A stretch of DNA of 32,597 bases from Deltaproteobacteria bacterium (GTDB taxonomy: Bacteria > SAR324 > XYD2-FULL-50-16): assembly GCA_018657625.1 (NCBI GenBank), contig JABHWU010000099.1, forward strand, positions 1 through 32,597, written 5' to 3'. The notes under the pieces are model-generated. The model was not told the DNA's origin. It was given only the letters and a program-made list of their open reading frames with translations, and made no database searches. The position numbers and the translations under genes were made by a program. The first letter of the stretch is position 1, and each line of letters starts with the position of its first letter. Positions 1 through 8,572 of this stretch are shown piece after piece.

Positions 1-5
1 AGTGT

Positions 6-131
6 CTGAACGAAAAGTAGGTAATTTGGGGACATGTACAATTTTTAGAAAACACTTTAATAATTAAATACCAAGTTGTTACGTGTACCCTAATTACCAG
101 ACTTATATCCAATAATTGAATTTTCGTTCAG
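6..131. repeat. Long imperfect inverted repeat (MITE or IS-end like)
   Basis: CTGAACGAAAA at 6-16 is matched by its exact reverse complement at 121-131. Further in, 20-38 pairs with 80-98 at about 16 of 19 positions (GGTAATT against AATTACC, then mismatches at three places). The two arms differ by about 19 extra bases between the matching blocks on the right. There is no gene inside. The structure resembles a small non-autonomous element or a relic of insertion-sequence ends, but I see no flanking target duplication because the left end is at the window edge. It could also be a hairpin-forming RNA or terminator. Confidence 0.5.
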
Positions 132-277
132 CCACTAACTAAATATTGGATCAAATGCTTTAAACCCTTTACGAATCAAATTAGTAAAAGTATATTATCA
201 AGTTTAAGATTAACCTTTTGTTAATTGATTAATAAATCAAATACTTTGAGTTTTTATATAGGTATAGGGTATTCACA

Positions 278-892
278 ATGCGCATTACATTGCTTCGCCA
301 TGGGAAGCCAAATTGTGACAGAAATAAATGGCTTAGGTTTTCACAGTTTAAGCAATGGATAGAGGCATACAAAAACGTAGATTTGGATGAAAGTTTTATT
401 TTCCCATCTTCATTTGAAACGCTTACCTCTATTAATAAAGCTGTTTTTTCAAGTGATCTACCACGCTCCATACAAACTGCCAAAGGATTGTCACCTGTTT
501 TAGTCTCCAATAGCATCTTTAGAGAGGTTGATTTTTCTCTACCAAAAATTTTTCTTCCCATTCGCTTACGGCCTATGATGTGGATGACCTTATGCAGAAT
601 TATTTGGATTTTAGGATTTCATTGCCAGGTAGAATCGGTATACAATACAAAGGAACGTGCTCAAAGGGCAGCTGATTTACTTATTTACAATGCCCTGAAG
701 AAAATGGATGTTATTCTGGTTGGACACGGTTTTTTTAATCTTTTTATTGCAACTGAGTTAAGAAAAAAAGGATGGAAAGGCCCGTTAATACCTAATTTTG
801 GTTTTTCAAAAGGAAGCTCATATTTTCCATATTTATTAGGGTCACAATCAGTTGACCAAACAAATAATTCCACCGAGTATAAAGTGAATTAA
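278..892 (+). CDS. Histidine phosphatase (phosphoglycerate mutase-like) family protein
   Basis: The protein has 204 residues. It opens with the RHG signature of the histidine phosphatase superfamily (R7-H8-G9, H8 the phospho-accepting His). The second conserved pieces follow: SSDLPRSIQTA with R63, an acidic residue near E83, and the late VGHG with H150. Together these are the expected two His and two Arg pocket, so a phosphatase on a small phosphorylated substrate or protein is likely. The substrate cannot be read from sequence. The middle part (about 90-120) is unusually hydrophobic and poorly matched to the family. The ATG at 278 is the only start that keeps the RHG motif near the N-terminus, and its ribosome binding site is weak. 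It stands alone, preceded by the inverted repeat and followed by a degraded gene. An antisense frame over its first part is a shadow. Confidence 0.75.
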   Translation: MRITLLRHGKPNCDRNKWLRFSQFKQWIEAYKNVDLDESFIFPSSFETLTSINKAVFSSDLPRSIQTAKGLSPVLVSNSIFREVDFSLPKIFLPIRLRPMMWMTLCRIIWILGFHCQVESVYNTKERAQRAADLLIYNALKKMDVILVGHGFFNLFIATELRKKGWKGPLIPNFGFSKGSSYFPYLLGSQSVDQTNNSTEYKVN

Positions 893-999
893 GTCCCCGC
901 TGTTTCTTTAAATGCCTTTTACCCTTATGAATAACCTCTTTATCGTATTTACCAATTAAAAAACCATTTTCACCCCTTTGATAAAAAATGTGTTCTAGA

Positions 1000-1336
1000 T
1001 TACTTCAACACCTGACCACCTTGAATGACATGCTGGATATTTGACTGATCTTTAAAAATCCCGATATCAAGTAAAGGATCAGCTTTTAAGACTAACATAT
1101 CTGCCAATTTCCCCAGCTCAATGGTACCAATTTGATTTTGCCGATCCAAACATTCGGCGGCGGTTTTGGTTGCTGCTAAAAGGACTTCCTGGTTTGAAAT
1201 CCCACTTTTTTGCTTTATTGATCGAATACTCCGGAATACTGCTATTGTGTTTCTCTGCTTCAATAACCGCTAATGGTACCTCTAAAAATGGAAATGGATT
1301 AAATAAGCAAATATTAACAAAAACAAATTGAATCAT
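1000..1336 (-). pseudogene. Decayed amidohydrolase, C-terminal remnant
   Basis: The minus-strand frame 1000-1263 encodes a tail typical of metal-dependent amidohydrolases (imidazolonepropionase/prolidase-like): EVLLAATKTAAECL, then IGTIELGKLADMLVLKADPL and a final VIQGGQVLK. Families with this tail are about 400 residues long and carry their metal-binding His residues far upstream. Here an in-frame stop lies at 1270-1272, and only about 87 residues remain. A second minus frame reaching 1336 contains a piece (VPLAVIEAEKHN) that could be an out-of-frame earlier segment, which would fit an internal deletion plus frameshift. That second assignment is a guess. No functional product is expected. 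Confidence 0.7.
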
Positions 1337-1476
1337 TTAGTCAATTTAACTAATATCAAATCTGACATTTTTTTTACAAACTACTGACGTTTATCTGACC
1401 ACTTATTTTTCAAAAAGAGTTCTCCTAAAACCATGACACATTCATTTTTTTTTAATTGATCTTAAAAGGAGGACTT

Positions 1477-2814
1477 ATGAAACTGTTCAAAAAAACCGCA
1501 ATCAGCACGCTATATCTGATATTTGCATTGATAGGTGATACTTCCCTTTTCGCAAAAAATACCAACCAGATATTATTGAAAGCTGAAATGGTAAACCCTT
1601 ACTTACTTGAAGGGCAGTCTCACAAAACATATTTAAAAGTTGGATTAACTGGTTTTGATTTACCTCATGTTAAAGATCGAACTCCTGTCAACGTCTCTAT
1701 TGTTTTAGACAGATCCGGGTCCATGCAAGGTCAGAAAATTGTAAAAGCCCGCCAAGCTGCCACTCTGGCTGTCAACCAATTGAATCAAAACGATATTGTT
1801 TCAATCGTCACCTATTCAGATACCGTTTCAGTCTTGCTGCCGGCGACAAAAGTCACCGACAAACAGTTGATTAATAGATTGATTCAAAATATCTATGCCA
1901 ATGGTTCGACGGCCCTTTTTGCCGGCGTGGTTAAAGGATCATCTGAAGTCAGGAAGTTCTTAGATCGAAATCGGGTCAATCGGGTAATTCTGATTTCTGA
2001 TGGTATCGCAAATGTTGGACCCAGCTCCCCCGAAGCATTGGGTAATTTAGGTGCTTCATTGGGTAAAGAAGGAATTTCTGTCACGACCATTGGATTAGGA
2101 GCGGGCTACAACGAAGATCTGATGACCAAACTGGCGATGTATAGTGATGGGAATCATGCTTTCGCAGAAACACCACAAGATCTGGCCAGAATTTTTGATC
2201 ATGAATTCAATGATATTTTATCAGTAGTGGCCCAGGATGTGACCATAAAAATTACCTGTGACAACAATATTAAGCCAATCCGAGTGCTGGGGCGTGAAGC
2301 CGAGATTGCTGGCCAGAATATTATCCTGGATTTTAACCAGATATATAGTAATCAGGAGAAATATATTTTACTGGAAGTAGACATTCCTGAAAAAATTAGC
2401 CGAAATAAGCGATCTATTGCCAGTGTCAAACTTTCATATGACAATATGCTTACAAAACGTAAGAATAATCTGCATACGGATGTATCGGTTCATTTTACTC
2501 CTTCAGAAAAAAAAGTGGAATCGACGATTAATCGAAATGTTGCTATCAATAAAGTTGAGCAAATTGCCACTGAACAAAGTAAAAAAGCCCTTCAATTACG
2601 TGATTCCGGTAAAGTGGCGGAAGCTAAAGCGCTATTGTTAAAAAATAGTCAATATCTACAGCAGCAAGCAGAAGAATTGGAAGCGGAGGAACTTCAGGAA
2701 TATAGTGATCTTAATGCAGATGATGCCGGTAATTTGGAAGATCAAAACTGGCAGATTCGACGTAAAGTGATGAAAAAAAAGCAATTTGAAAAATCAACGC
2801 AACAATCCTATTAA
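1477..2814 (+). CDS. Secreted/periplasmic von Willebrand factor A domain protein
   Basis: The frame is open from a TTG at 1456, but the ATG at 1477 follows an AAAGGAGG box at 1465-1472 and starts a proper signal peptide (MKLFKKTAIS, then a hydrophobic stretch to about residue 27), so I chose it: 445 residues. The VWA domain spans roughly 72-255 and has a full metal-ion-dependent adhesion site: D78-x-S80-x-S82 (DRSGS), T145 (NGSTAL) and D175 (SDG). A beta-rich segment follows, then a charged helical C-terminus (about 355-445) rich in Gln, Glu and Lys. VWA proteins of this shape bind protein partners in a divalent-metal-dependent way. The histidine kinase gene starts 12 bases downstream, so the two are almost certainly co-transcribed. 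A role as a periplasmic partner or output of the two-component system is inference. Confidence 0.85.
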   Translation: MKLFKKTAISTLYLIFALIGDTSLFAKNTNQILLKAEMVNPYLLEGQSHKTYLKVGLTGFDLPHVKDRTPVNVSIVLDRSGSMQGQKIVKARQAATLAVNQLNQNDIVSIVTYSDTVSVLLPATKVTDKQLINRLIQNIYANGSTALFAGVVKGSSEVRKFLDRNRVNRVILISDGIANVGPSSPEALGNLGASLGKEGISVTTIGLGAGYNEDLMTKLAMYSDGNHAFAETPQDLARIFDHEFNDILSVVAQDVTIKITCDNNIKPIRVLGREAEIAGQNIILDFNQIYSNQEKYILLEVDIPEKISRNKRSIASVKLSYDNMLTKRKNNLHTDVSVHFTPSEKKVESTINRNVAINKVEQIATEQSKKALQLRDSGKVAEAKALLLKNSQYLQQQAEELEAEELQEYSDLNADDAGNLEDQNWQIRRKVMKKKQFEKSTQQSY

Positions 2815-2826
2815 TATAGAGGACAA

Positions 2827-4422
2827 TTGAAACCCGGGCTGAAAATCGTTTATCTATTTATCATTGTGATCCCTTTTGGATTGATCACTTGGTTGGGCAT
2901 TTACGTTTCTCAAAATGAAAACGAAATGCTTAAAAACCAATTCAACCGGGTATATTTAACCCAATTAAATGGATATCGTACCACCATTGAAGCGTTGAAG
3001 TCCAAGTATGAACAGCGATTAAACAACGCTTTAATTCTATCTTCTTATGAAACGGACCAAATTCGACAATTTGTTCGAAAAGATCGATTAATCGAGCAAA
3101 TGTTTATTTTAAATCCCCAAAATGAGATCATTCATCCGAAAAAAAACTATTTGTTAACTAACCAGGAAACTGATTTTCTGAATAGAACGGCTATTCTCTG
3201 GAGCAAAAGTGATCCATTTTTCCGACCGAAACAGGAAGACCTAAAAAATGATCCCCTTTTTGGCTGGCATACCTGGTTCTGGAACCAGGAAACACGATTT
3301 ATTTTTTGGAAAAAAGTTGCCGGGGGATTAATTGTCGGTGTTGAAATAAACCCTTCAGTAATTCTGGCTGATATGATCGCAATTTTACCGGATACACCTC
3401 ATAAATCTAAAAATATCAACAATAAATTAACAGGAATTAATTTTGAGACATCGGAACCAGTGTTTTATGAATTTCGTGTTGTCATCGAAAATGTAAAAGG
3501 TGATTCGCTATATCAATGGGGCAATTATACTCCTGATAATAATGAATCCTATCAGGCCAGTCTCCCTTTATCTGTTCCATTTAATATGTGGCAATTGAAA
3601 TACTATACTTCAGAAAATGTATTCGCGCAGTATCGCAACAGTAGCACTTTTAATCTTGTCATTATCCTAAGTGTTTTGTGCCTTTGCCTATTTGGTCTGG
3701 GTTATTATTTTTACAGGGAGAATACCCGACAGCTTAAAGTTGCCGGGCAAAAAGTCACTTTTGTCAACCAGGTTTCCCATGAATTGAAAACACCGCTGAC
3801 AAACATTCGTTTGTATGCAGAGTTGTTGGAAAATCAATCTGCGAAGTTCAGTGAAAAATCCAGATCTTATATAGGTGTTGTAATTTCGGAAAGCCAGCGA
3901 CTCAGCAGGTTAATTAACAATGTCTTGACATTTGCCAATCCCCAAAAATATCAACAAAAGCTTCGATTATTGAAATTAGATCCGGATGAAATCATCCAAA
4001 ATACTATTAATAGCTTTTTACCGGCATTTAAATCAAAATCTCTTGAAATTATATTTGAAAAAAACGGCAATTCTGAATTTAATATTGATCCGGATATTTT
4101 GGAACAGATCATCGGAAACTTATTAAGTAATATCGAAAAATATGCTTCTTCCGGGGGAAAAGCGGTTATTAAAAGTGAAATTACAGCAGATACCTTTATC
4201 ATTACCATTGCAGACAATGGCCCCGGTATCCCAGTTTCTTTACAAAAAAAAGTATTTTTACCCTTTTACCGAATCAGTAATCTTTTAAGCGATGGCATCA
4301 GCGGTACAGGGATAGGATTAACCATTTCCAGAAACCTGGCACAACTTCATGGTGGCAATTTATCCATCATACCCTCGTCTCATGGGGTTAGCTTTAAACT
4401 TGAATTAAAAACTTATCCATAA
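2827..4422 (+). CDS. Membrane sensor histidine kinase
   Basis: The start is TTG at 2827, preceded by AGAGGA at 2818-2823. No ATG lies before the first membrane helix is over, so the TTG is needed. The protein has 531 residues. Helix 1 is about 7-27, followed by an extracytoplasmic sensing domain of about 245 residues (28-274) that I do not recognise, and helix 2 at about 275-296. The kinase core then follows: H-box VSHELKTPLTNIRLY with phospho-acceptor H318, N-box NLLSNIEKYA (N435), G1 DNGPGIP (D463), an F-box near FLPFYR and G2 GTGIGL (493-498). All catalytic motifs are intact. No separate HAMP or PAS domain is obvious between helix 2 and the H-box. It sits between the VWA gene and the response regulator (7-base gap downstream), so the regulator at 4430 is its evident partner. 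Confidence 0.92.
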   Translation: MKPGLKIVYLFIIVIPFGLITWLGIYVSQNENEMLKNQFNRVYLTQLNGYRTTIEALKSKYEQRLNNALILSSYETDQIRQFVRKDRLIEQMFILNPQNEIIHPKKNYLLTNQETDFLNRTAILWSKSDPFFRPKQEDLKNDPLFGWHTWFWNQETRFIFWKKVAGGLIVGVEINPSVILADMIAILPDTPHKSKNINNKLTGINFETSEPVFYEFRVVIENVKGDSLYQWGNYTPDNNESYQASLPLSVPFNMWQLKYYTSENVFAQYRNSSTFNLVIILSVLCLCLFGLGYYFYRENTRQLKVAGQKVTFVNQVSHELKTPLTNIRLYAELLENQSAKFSEKSRSYIGVVISESQRLSRLINNVLTFANPQKYQQKLRLLKLDPDEIIQNTINSFLPAFKSKSLEIIFEKNGNSEFNIDPDILEQIIGNLLSNIEKYASSGGKAVIKSEITADTFIITIADNGPGIPVSLQKKVFLPFYRISNLLSDGISGTGIGLTISRNLAQLHGGNLSIIPSSHGVSFKLELKTYP

Positions 4423-4429
4423 AATCATT

Positions 4430-5116
4430 ATGAAAATTTTAATTGTTGAGGATGATTTCCACACCCGCAACGGATTAATTGAAATTCTGGAAGCGGAAGG
4501 TTATCAGACTTTTGCGGCTGAGAATGGGCAACAGGCCTTAAGCTTATTTTATGAGGTTCAACCAGATGTTGTCTGCTTGGATATTATGATGCCAGAGATG
4601 AATGGTTATGACGTTTGTAGAAAAATTCGAATTAAGAATTCAGAGGTATCTATTCTTTTTATCAGCGCCAAATCAGAGGAGATTGACAAGGTGTTGGGAT
4701 TGGAATTAGGGGCAGATGATTTTATTGTTAAACCATTTGGCGTGAAAGAAGTTATCGCCAGAATCCGGGCGGTAACCAGACGTAATCAGGAACGAATTAA
4801 TTCTGAAGCACTTACAGATTTTCAGATGGCAGATCTCAGAATATTTCCTAAAGAACTACGAGCAAAACGCGGACAGGAAACAATTGAACTGAGTTTAAAA
4901 GATATTAAAATACTGACATTACTTCATAAAAATCAGGGTAACATCGTGAATAGGGATCAAATTTTCGATTTTTGTTGGGGGATGGATTATTTGCCAAATA
5001 GTAGAACTTTAGACCAACATATTTCTCAGCTTAGAAAAAAAATTGAAAAAGACCCTAAAAGCCCTTTCATTATTAAGACGATCCATGGTATCGGTTATCG
5101 TTATGAAGAAAAATAA
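4430..5116 (+). CDS. OmpR/PhoB-family response regulator
   Basis: The protein has 228 residues. The receiver domain (1-115) has the acidic pocket E7/D8/D9, phospho-acceptor D51 in CLDIMMPEMNGYDV, switch residue S79 and K101 in VKPFG. The C-terminal winged-helix DNA-binding domain (about 130-228) ends in the family-typical IKTIHGIGYRYEEK. It should be phosphorylated by the kinase encoded 7 bases upstream and then bind tandem direct-repeat DNA sites. The targets are unknown. The VWA operon itself and the lytic transglycosylase gene 254 bases downstream are reasonable candidates by position only. Nothing is missing or truncated. Confidence 0.93.
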   Translation: MKILIVEDDFHTRNGLIEILEAEGYQTFAAENGQQALSLFYEVQPDVVCLDIMMPEMNGYDVCRKIRIKNSEVSILFISAKSEEIDKVLGLELGADDFIVKPFGVKEVIARIRAVTRRNQERINSEALTDFQMADLRIFPKELRAKRGQETIELSLKDIKILTLLHKNQGNIVNRDQIFDFCWGMDYLPNSRTLDQHISQLRKKIEKDPKSPFIIKTIHGIGYRYEEK

Positions 5117-5170
5117 AAAAAAGACTAATCTTCTGAAATTTTTAATTTAATTTTTTTTCAGGTTTTTTTT

Positions 5171-5233
5171 TCCGATTTCAAGCTCCGATTTTGATCTTTG
5201 GTATTTCCCAAATAAGTGGTATTTCCTCCGATT
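5171..5233 (+). repeat. Cluster of short direct repeats upstream of the lytic transglycosylase gene
   Basis: TCCGATT occurs at 5171-5177, 5184-5190 and 5227-5233, and GGTATTTCC occurs at 5200-5208 and 5218-5226. The cluster lies in the gap between the response regulator and the transglycosylase gene. Tandem direct repeats are the usual kind of site for OmpR/PhoB-type regulators, but the 13-, 18- and 43-base spacings here are not the standard 10-11, so regulatory use is speculative. T-rich flanking sequence also makes chance repeats likely. Confidence 0.3.
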
Positions 5234-5370
5234 AAATTCCTTTAAATATCCCTCATAAATTCTGATTTTATAACTTCGTTTTAAAACTTTTCATTTGCGT
5301 AACCGAAAATAGCTGATATCTTTATGGATTACTGTTCAAGTTTATTAGTTAATCACCGATATCAGTAACT

Positions 5371-6075
5371 ATGACACAACTTATTAAAAAATTAAAATTA
5401 TTTACTGTTTCCGTCATCGTCTTTTCCGGTATAACGGTATACAGCACTGTAACATCGCTGTCATCGCAATCATTTGTGGATGGACATATATCCAGAATGC
5501 GACCAGTTGTATATAAGGATTTCCCCGCTGGTGATATTGACAAGTTCCAGAGATTTTTTCCTTACGTCATTGTTAAGTCAAAGGAAAATCAAGTTTCACT
5601 ACCTTTTGTTTTGGCTGTGATGAAATCGGAATCCAACTTCAATCCAAAAGCAATTAGTCGGGCTGGAGCACTAGGTTTAATGCAATTGATGCCGACGACT
5701 GCTAAAGCCGAATATCAGAAAATTATTTCAGGGGTTAAAGTAGCATCGCTCAATAAAAGGTTGATAATGCATCCGGAGGTTAACATTATACTTGGGATAA
5801 AATATCTACAATACCTTGAAGAGACGGTTCAGGAAATCACAGATCCAATAAAAAGAAGAAAAATTGTACTAGCAGGATATAATGCTGGATTGAGAAGGGT
5901 AAAAGCATCCTTCAATTGCAAAACCAACGCTTCATTGATATGGAGAATTAACAACTATAGTGATCGATATTTCAATCGGAAACTTAAAGCGCTACCAGGT
6001 GAGACTCGACAATACCTGATCAATGTCAATCAAACTTTTCATGAATATTCCAGTTATTTAGATAAATCAGCTTAA
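5371..6075 (+). CDS. Lytic transglycosylase (SLT domain), exported
   Basis: The protein has 234 residues. An N-terminal hydrophobic segment (about 10-30) suggests export to the periplasm, either as a signal peptide or as an anchor. The SLT domain starts near residue 70 and shows the family hallmarks: the catalytic Glu E87 in MKSESNF, NPKAISRAGALGLMQLMPTT (91-110) and AGYNAG (168-173). Enzymes of this fold cleave the MurNAc-GlcNAc bond of peptidoglycan and leave 1,6-anhydro ends. The domain runs almost to the C-terminus with no LysM or other wall-binding module, so it is a minimal, SltY/MltC-catalytic-type enzyme. It follows the two-component operon after a 254-base gap and has a weak ribosome binding site at ATG 5371. 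It is convergent with trmFO, with a shared hairpin between them. Confidence 0.9.
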   Translation: MTQLIKKLKLFTVSVIVFSGITVYSTVTSLSSQSFVDGHISRMRPVVYKDFPAGDIDKFQRFFPYVIVKSKENQVSLPFVLAVMKSESNFNPKAISRAGALGLMQLMPTTAKAEYQKIISGVKVASLNKRLIMHPEVNIILGIKYLQYLEETVQEITDPIKRRKIVLAGYNAGLRRVKASFNCKTNASLIWRINNYSDRYFNRKLKALPGETRQYLINVNQTFHEYSSYLDKSA

Positions 6076-6105
6076 ACACCCCTTTTCACATTTCTTATCT
6101 TAAAG

Positions 6106-6141
6106 AATTGGCAGGGATTATAAAATTGATCCCCGCCAATT
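6106..6141. terminator. Convergent-gene hairpin, probable bidirectional terminator
   Basis: AATTGGCAGGGAT (6106-6118) pairs with ATCCCCGCCAATT (6129-6141), giving 12 of 13 matched pairs around a 10-base AT-rich loop. It lies exactly between the stop of the transglycosylase gene and the stop of trmFO on the other strand. The T-tracts on either side are poor, so termination strength is uncertain. Confidence 0.65.
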
Positions 6142-7466
6142 TAAATCAACTTTTCCAATTGATCTTTCCAGATAGCCACCGCTCGCCCTGCCTGTTTTTG
6201 TTTCTTTAATTTTTTAGGAATTTTTGTTTTAGATAGAATTGGCGCCAATAGACCAAAATTTGCGTTCATAGGTTGAAAATTATCCGGTGATGCCGTTTTT
6301 AAATAATTCACTAAACCGCCAATCATAGTGGTTGGATCGGGTTGAAGTAATGGCTTTCCTTCAATTTTTTGGATCAAATTAAGTGCTGCCCATAAACCCA
6401 TGGCGGTTGATTCCGAATAACCTTCAACACCTGTCATTTGCCCTGCTAAATAAACATCTTTAACGGCCTTTAATTCCAATGAAGTTTCAAGTTGTTTGGG
6501 AGCATTAATAAAGGTATTTCGATGCATACTTCCATATCTGGCAAATTCACAGTTTTCCAAACCAGGTATCATTTGAAAAACCCGCTTTTGTTCAGACCAC
6601 TTCATCCTTGTTTGACATCCGACCAGATTATATAAGGTTCCGGTTTCATTTTCCTGCCTGAGTTGCAGCACTCCGTAATATTTTTCATGGGTCTCCGGAT
6701 GTTCTAATCCAACCGGTTTCATTGGTCCAAAGGCCAAGGTTTGGGGGCCCCTGGCGGCCATCACTTCAATCGGTAAACAGCCTTCAAAATGTTTGGCTTT
6801 TTCAAAATCCTTAAAGGGTACTTTTTCTGACGTTAAAAGAGATTCAATTAACAATTCGAACTGTCCCTGATTCATCGGGCAATTAATATAATCTGCCGAG
6901 CCTTTATCATATCTGGATTTAAAAAATGCAATATCCATATTGATGGAATCTCTAGTGACAACCGGTGCGATGGCGTCATAAAAAAAAAGTTGATCCTCCC
7001 CCATCAAATCTATCAAAGCCTTTGAAATTCCTTCAGAACTTAATGGTCCAGTGGCAATAATGACATGCTGGTATCGGTTTTTTAACTCCTTCAGATCAAC
7101 TACTTCCTGGGTGATAAACTCGATCTGCCCTGTGTTTGTCAATTCAGATTTAATACAAGCGGAGAACTGCTCACGATCAACTGCCAGTGCAGCCCCTGCC
7201 GGAATGCGGGTTTTAACGGCACAATTCATAATCAATGATCCTGCCATTGTCATCTCTGTCTTCAGCAACCCGTGGGCGTTATTAATATCCTCAGATTTAA
7301 AGGAATTACTACAGACCAGTTCAGCCGGCAGATCTGTTTGATGGGCAGGGGTTTTGGTCAAAGGCCGCATTTCAAACAAAGCCACTTTCATATTACGTTT
7401 TGCCAATTGCCAGGCGGCTTCACTACCGGCCAAACCAGCACCCACAATGGCGATTTCTGCAGTCAT
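6141..7466 (-). CDS. trmFO: Folate/FAD-dependent tRNA (uracil-54-C5-)-methyltransferase TrmFO
   Basis: TrmFO uses methylenetetrahydrofolate and reduced FAD to make ribothymidine at position 54 of the tRNA T-loop. The frame is open to a TTG at 7505, but the ATG at 7466 places the FAD-binding beta-alpha-beta motif (AEIAIVGAGLAGSEAA) at the very N-terminus, as in the family, giving 441 residues, a normal length. Other family marks are FEMRP after the first Rossmann unit, the HQTDLPAELVCSNSFKSE block with the conserved Cys, and the late AGQMTGVEGYSESTAMGLWA block. TrmFO replaces the SAM-dependent TrmA in many Firmicutes, Cyanobacteria, Alphaproteobacteria and deltaproteobacterial lineages, so it is a lineage clue. 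It is transcribed away from the Lys-rich gene at 7643, with a 176-base divergent spacer. Confidence 0.95.
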   Translation of the reverse strand: MTAEIAIVGAGLAGSEAAWQLAKRNMKVALFEMRPLTKTPAHQTDLPAELVCSNSFKSEDINNAHGLLKTEMTMAGSLIMNCAVKTRIPAGAALAVDREQFSACIKSELTNTGQIEFITQEVVDLKELKNRYQHVIIATGPLSSEGISKALIDLMGEDQLFFYDAIAPVVTRDSINMDIAFFKSRYDKGSADYINCPMNQGQFELLIESLLTSEKVPFKDFEKAKHFEGCLPIEVMAARGPQTLAFGPMKPVGLEHPETHEKYYGVLQLRQENETGTLYNLVGCQTRMKWSEQKRVFQMIPGLENCEFARYGSMHRNTFINAPKQLETSLELKAVKDVYLAGQMTGVEGYSESTAMGLWAALNLIQKIEGKPLLQPDPTTMIGGLVNYLKTASPDNFQPMNANFGLLAPILSKTKIPKKLKKQKQAGRAVAIWKDQLEKLI

Positions 7467-7642
7467 ATTGTCACTATCCAAAAAAATATTTTTCAAATAT
7501 TTCAAGGCTGAGGAAAGAACCTGGCACTAAAATTGATTAACCGAATTAAGTCCAAAATTAAATTTCGAGCTAAAGATCGTAAGTTTTCAAAATTATATCT
7601 TATATACAAGTCAATTATTCACTATATCGATAACGGATAAAG

Positions 7643-8263
7643 ATGGCTACAAATCAAATCGCAAAAAGCAGTCCGATTCAAAATTATAGTTCTGCAGCAT
7701 CAAATCGGAGTGACAAAAACCCTGTCTCTAACAAGACGAAAACCACTCCTACAGAAACCAAGTCATCGCCAGTTAAAAAAGAAACCGAAGCCAAAGCGGA
7801 TCAAGGGGTCAAAAATGAGAACAAAGAAATTGAACAGTATTTAAAAATGATTTCTCGCTTTGAAAATAAGCTGAAAAAAGATGAGATTGAAGAAAAGGAG
7901 CTGGATAAGATATTTGATAATCTTAGCGAACGAATTGGTTCCTTAAATACAACTCGTAAAAAAAGATTAATGGATTCTCAATTTTTCAAAAAGAATAATA
8001 TTATCAATTTAAATACCATGAAGGATTCGTTAACCGAGCTTTTTCAAGACGATAAAAAACGCATTGATGGTTTTGATTTTTTGAGAAGTCCGGAATTTAT
8101 CTCTTTGATTCATAACCAGACAGACGCATCTCAGACTTATTCACCGGCTTCTGTTAAAGCCAAGAGTCTGGAAACGAATCAAGCTGAAACCGTCGTAAAA
8201 ACAGAAACACCACCATCCGATCAAAAGCCATTGAAAAAGCCAATGAATCCGAAAAAAGCTTAA
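7643..8263 (+). CDS. Hypothetical Lys/Ser/Thr-rich protein with a helical core
   Basis: I do not recognise this 206-residue protein. It has three parts. Residues 1 to about 55 are Ser/Thr/Lys/Asn-rich and probably disordered. Residues about 58-155 are highly charged and predicted helical, with a possible coiled coil around EQYLKMISRFENKLKKDE. A Pro/Lys/Thr-rich tail ends in KKPMNPKKA. There is no signal peptide or membrane helix, and the net charge is strongly basic. The start ATG at 7643 follows GGATAAAG. It is divergent from trmFO, and its stop codon abuts the stop of the truncated ytoQ on the other strand. The mix of disordered ends and a helical centre would suit a chaperone, scaffold or nucleic-acid-binding role, but this cannot be decided here. 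Confidence 0.65.
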   Translation: MATNQIAKSSPIQNYSSAASNRSDKNPVSNKTKTTPTETKSSPVKKETEAKADQGVKNENKEIEQYLKMISRFENKLKKDEIEEKELDKIFDNLSERIGSLNTTRKKRLMDSQFFKKNNIINLNTMKDSLTELFQDDKKRIDGFDFLRSPEFISLIHNQTDASQTYSPASVKAKSLETNQAETVVKTETPPSDQKPLKKPMNPKKA

Positions 8264-8572
8264 TTACTGGATAATATATTTCAATAGTTCAATCACATTA
8301 TTTTCAGAATCTGTCACGACATGGGCAACAGCATCAACTTCTTTTAAAGCATGTGTATATTCCTTGGGGTGAATTACAATGATTGATTTCCCTTTAGCGC
8401 TCGCGTAACCGACATCAAAAGCGGCATTCCATTGTCGGTACTTCTCACCAAATTTAACAACCACTACATCAGCTTTATCAATTAACAAACGTGTTCGAAT
8501 CCCATTGATTTTGGCTGATTTATGATCTCCCCAAAAATCAGAGACTTCTACGCCCAAAATTTTTTCACAATT
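8264..8572 (-). pseudogene. 5'-truncated YtoQ-family gene
   Basis: The reading frame matches the C-terminal two thirds of the YtoQ family (a nucleoside deoxyribosyltransferase-like fold of unknown function): FWGDHKSAKINGIRTRLLI, then VVVVKFGEKYRQWNAAFDVG and THALKEVDAVAHVV. From memory, complete members have about 145-150 residues and begin with a strand carrying a G-E-I-H type motif. Here the frame is closed by a TAG at 8573-8575, just before that region, and none of the three upstream minus frames back to about 8640 restores it. The first possible start is a TTG at 8557 with no clear ribosome binding site, giving 97 residues. I call it a remnant. A short functional product is less likely. 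Confidence 0.7.

Noticed and set aside
229..561. Minus-strand 110-codon open frame over the histidine phosphatase gene
   Set aside because: Antisense to a gene with full family motifs, and its product resembles nothing.
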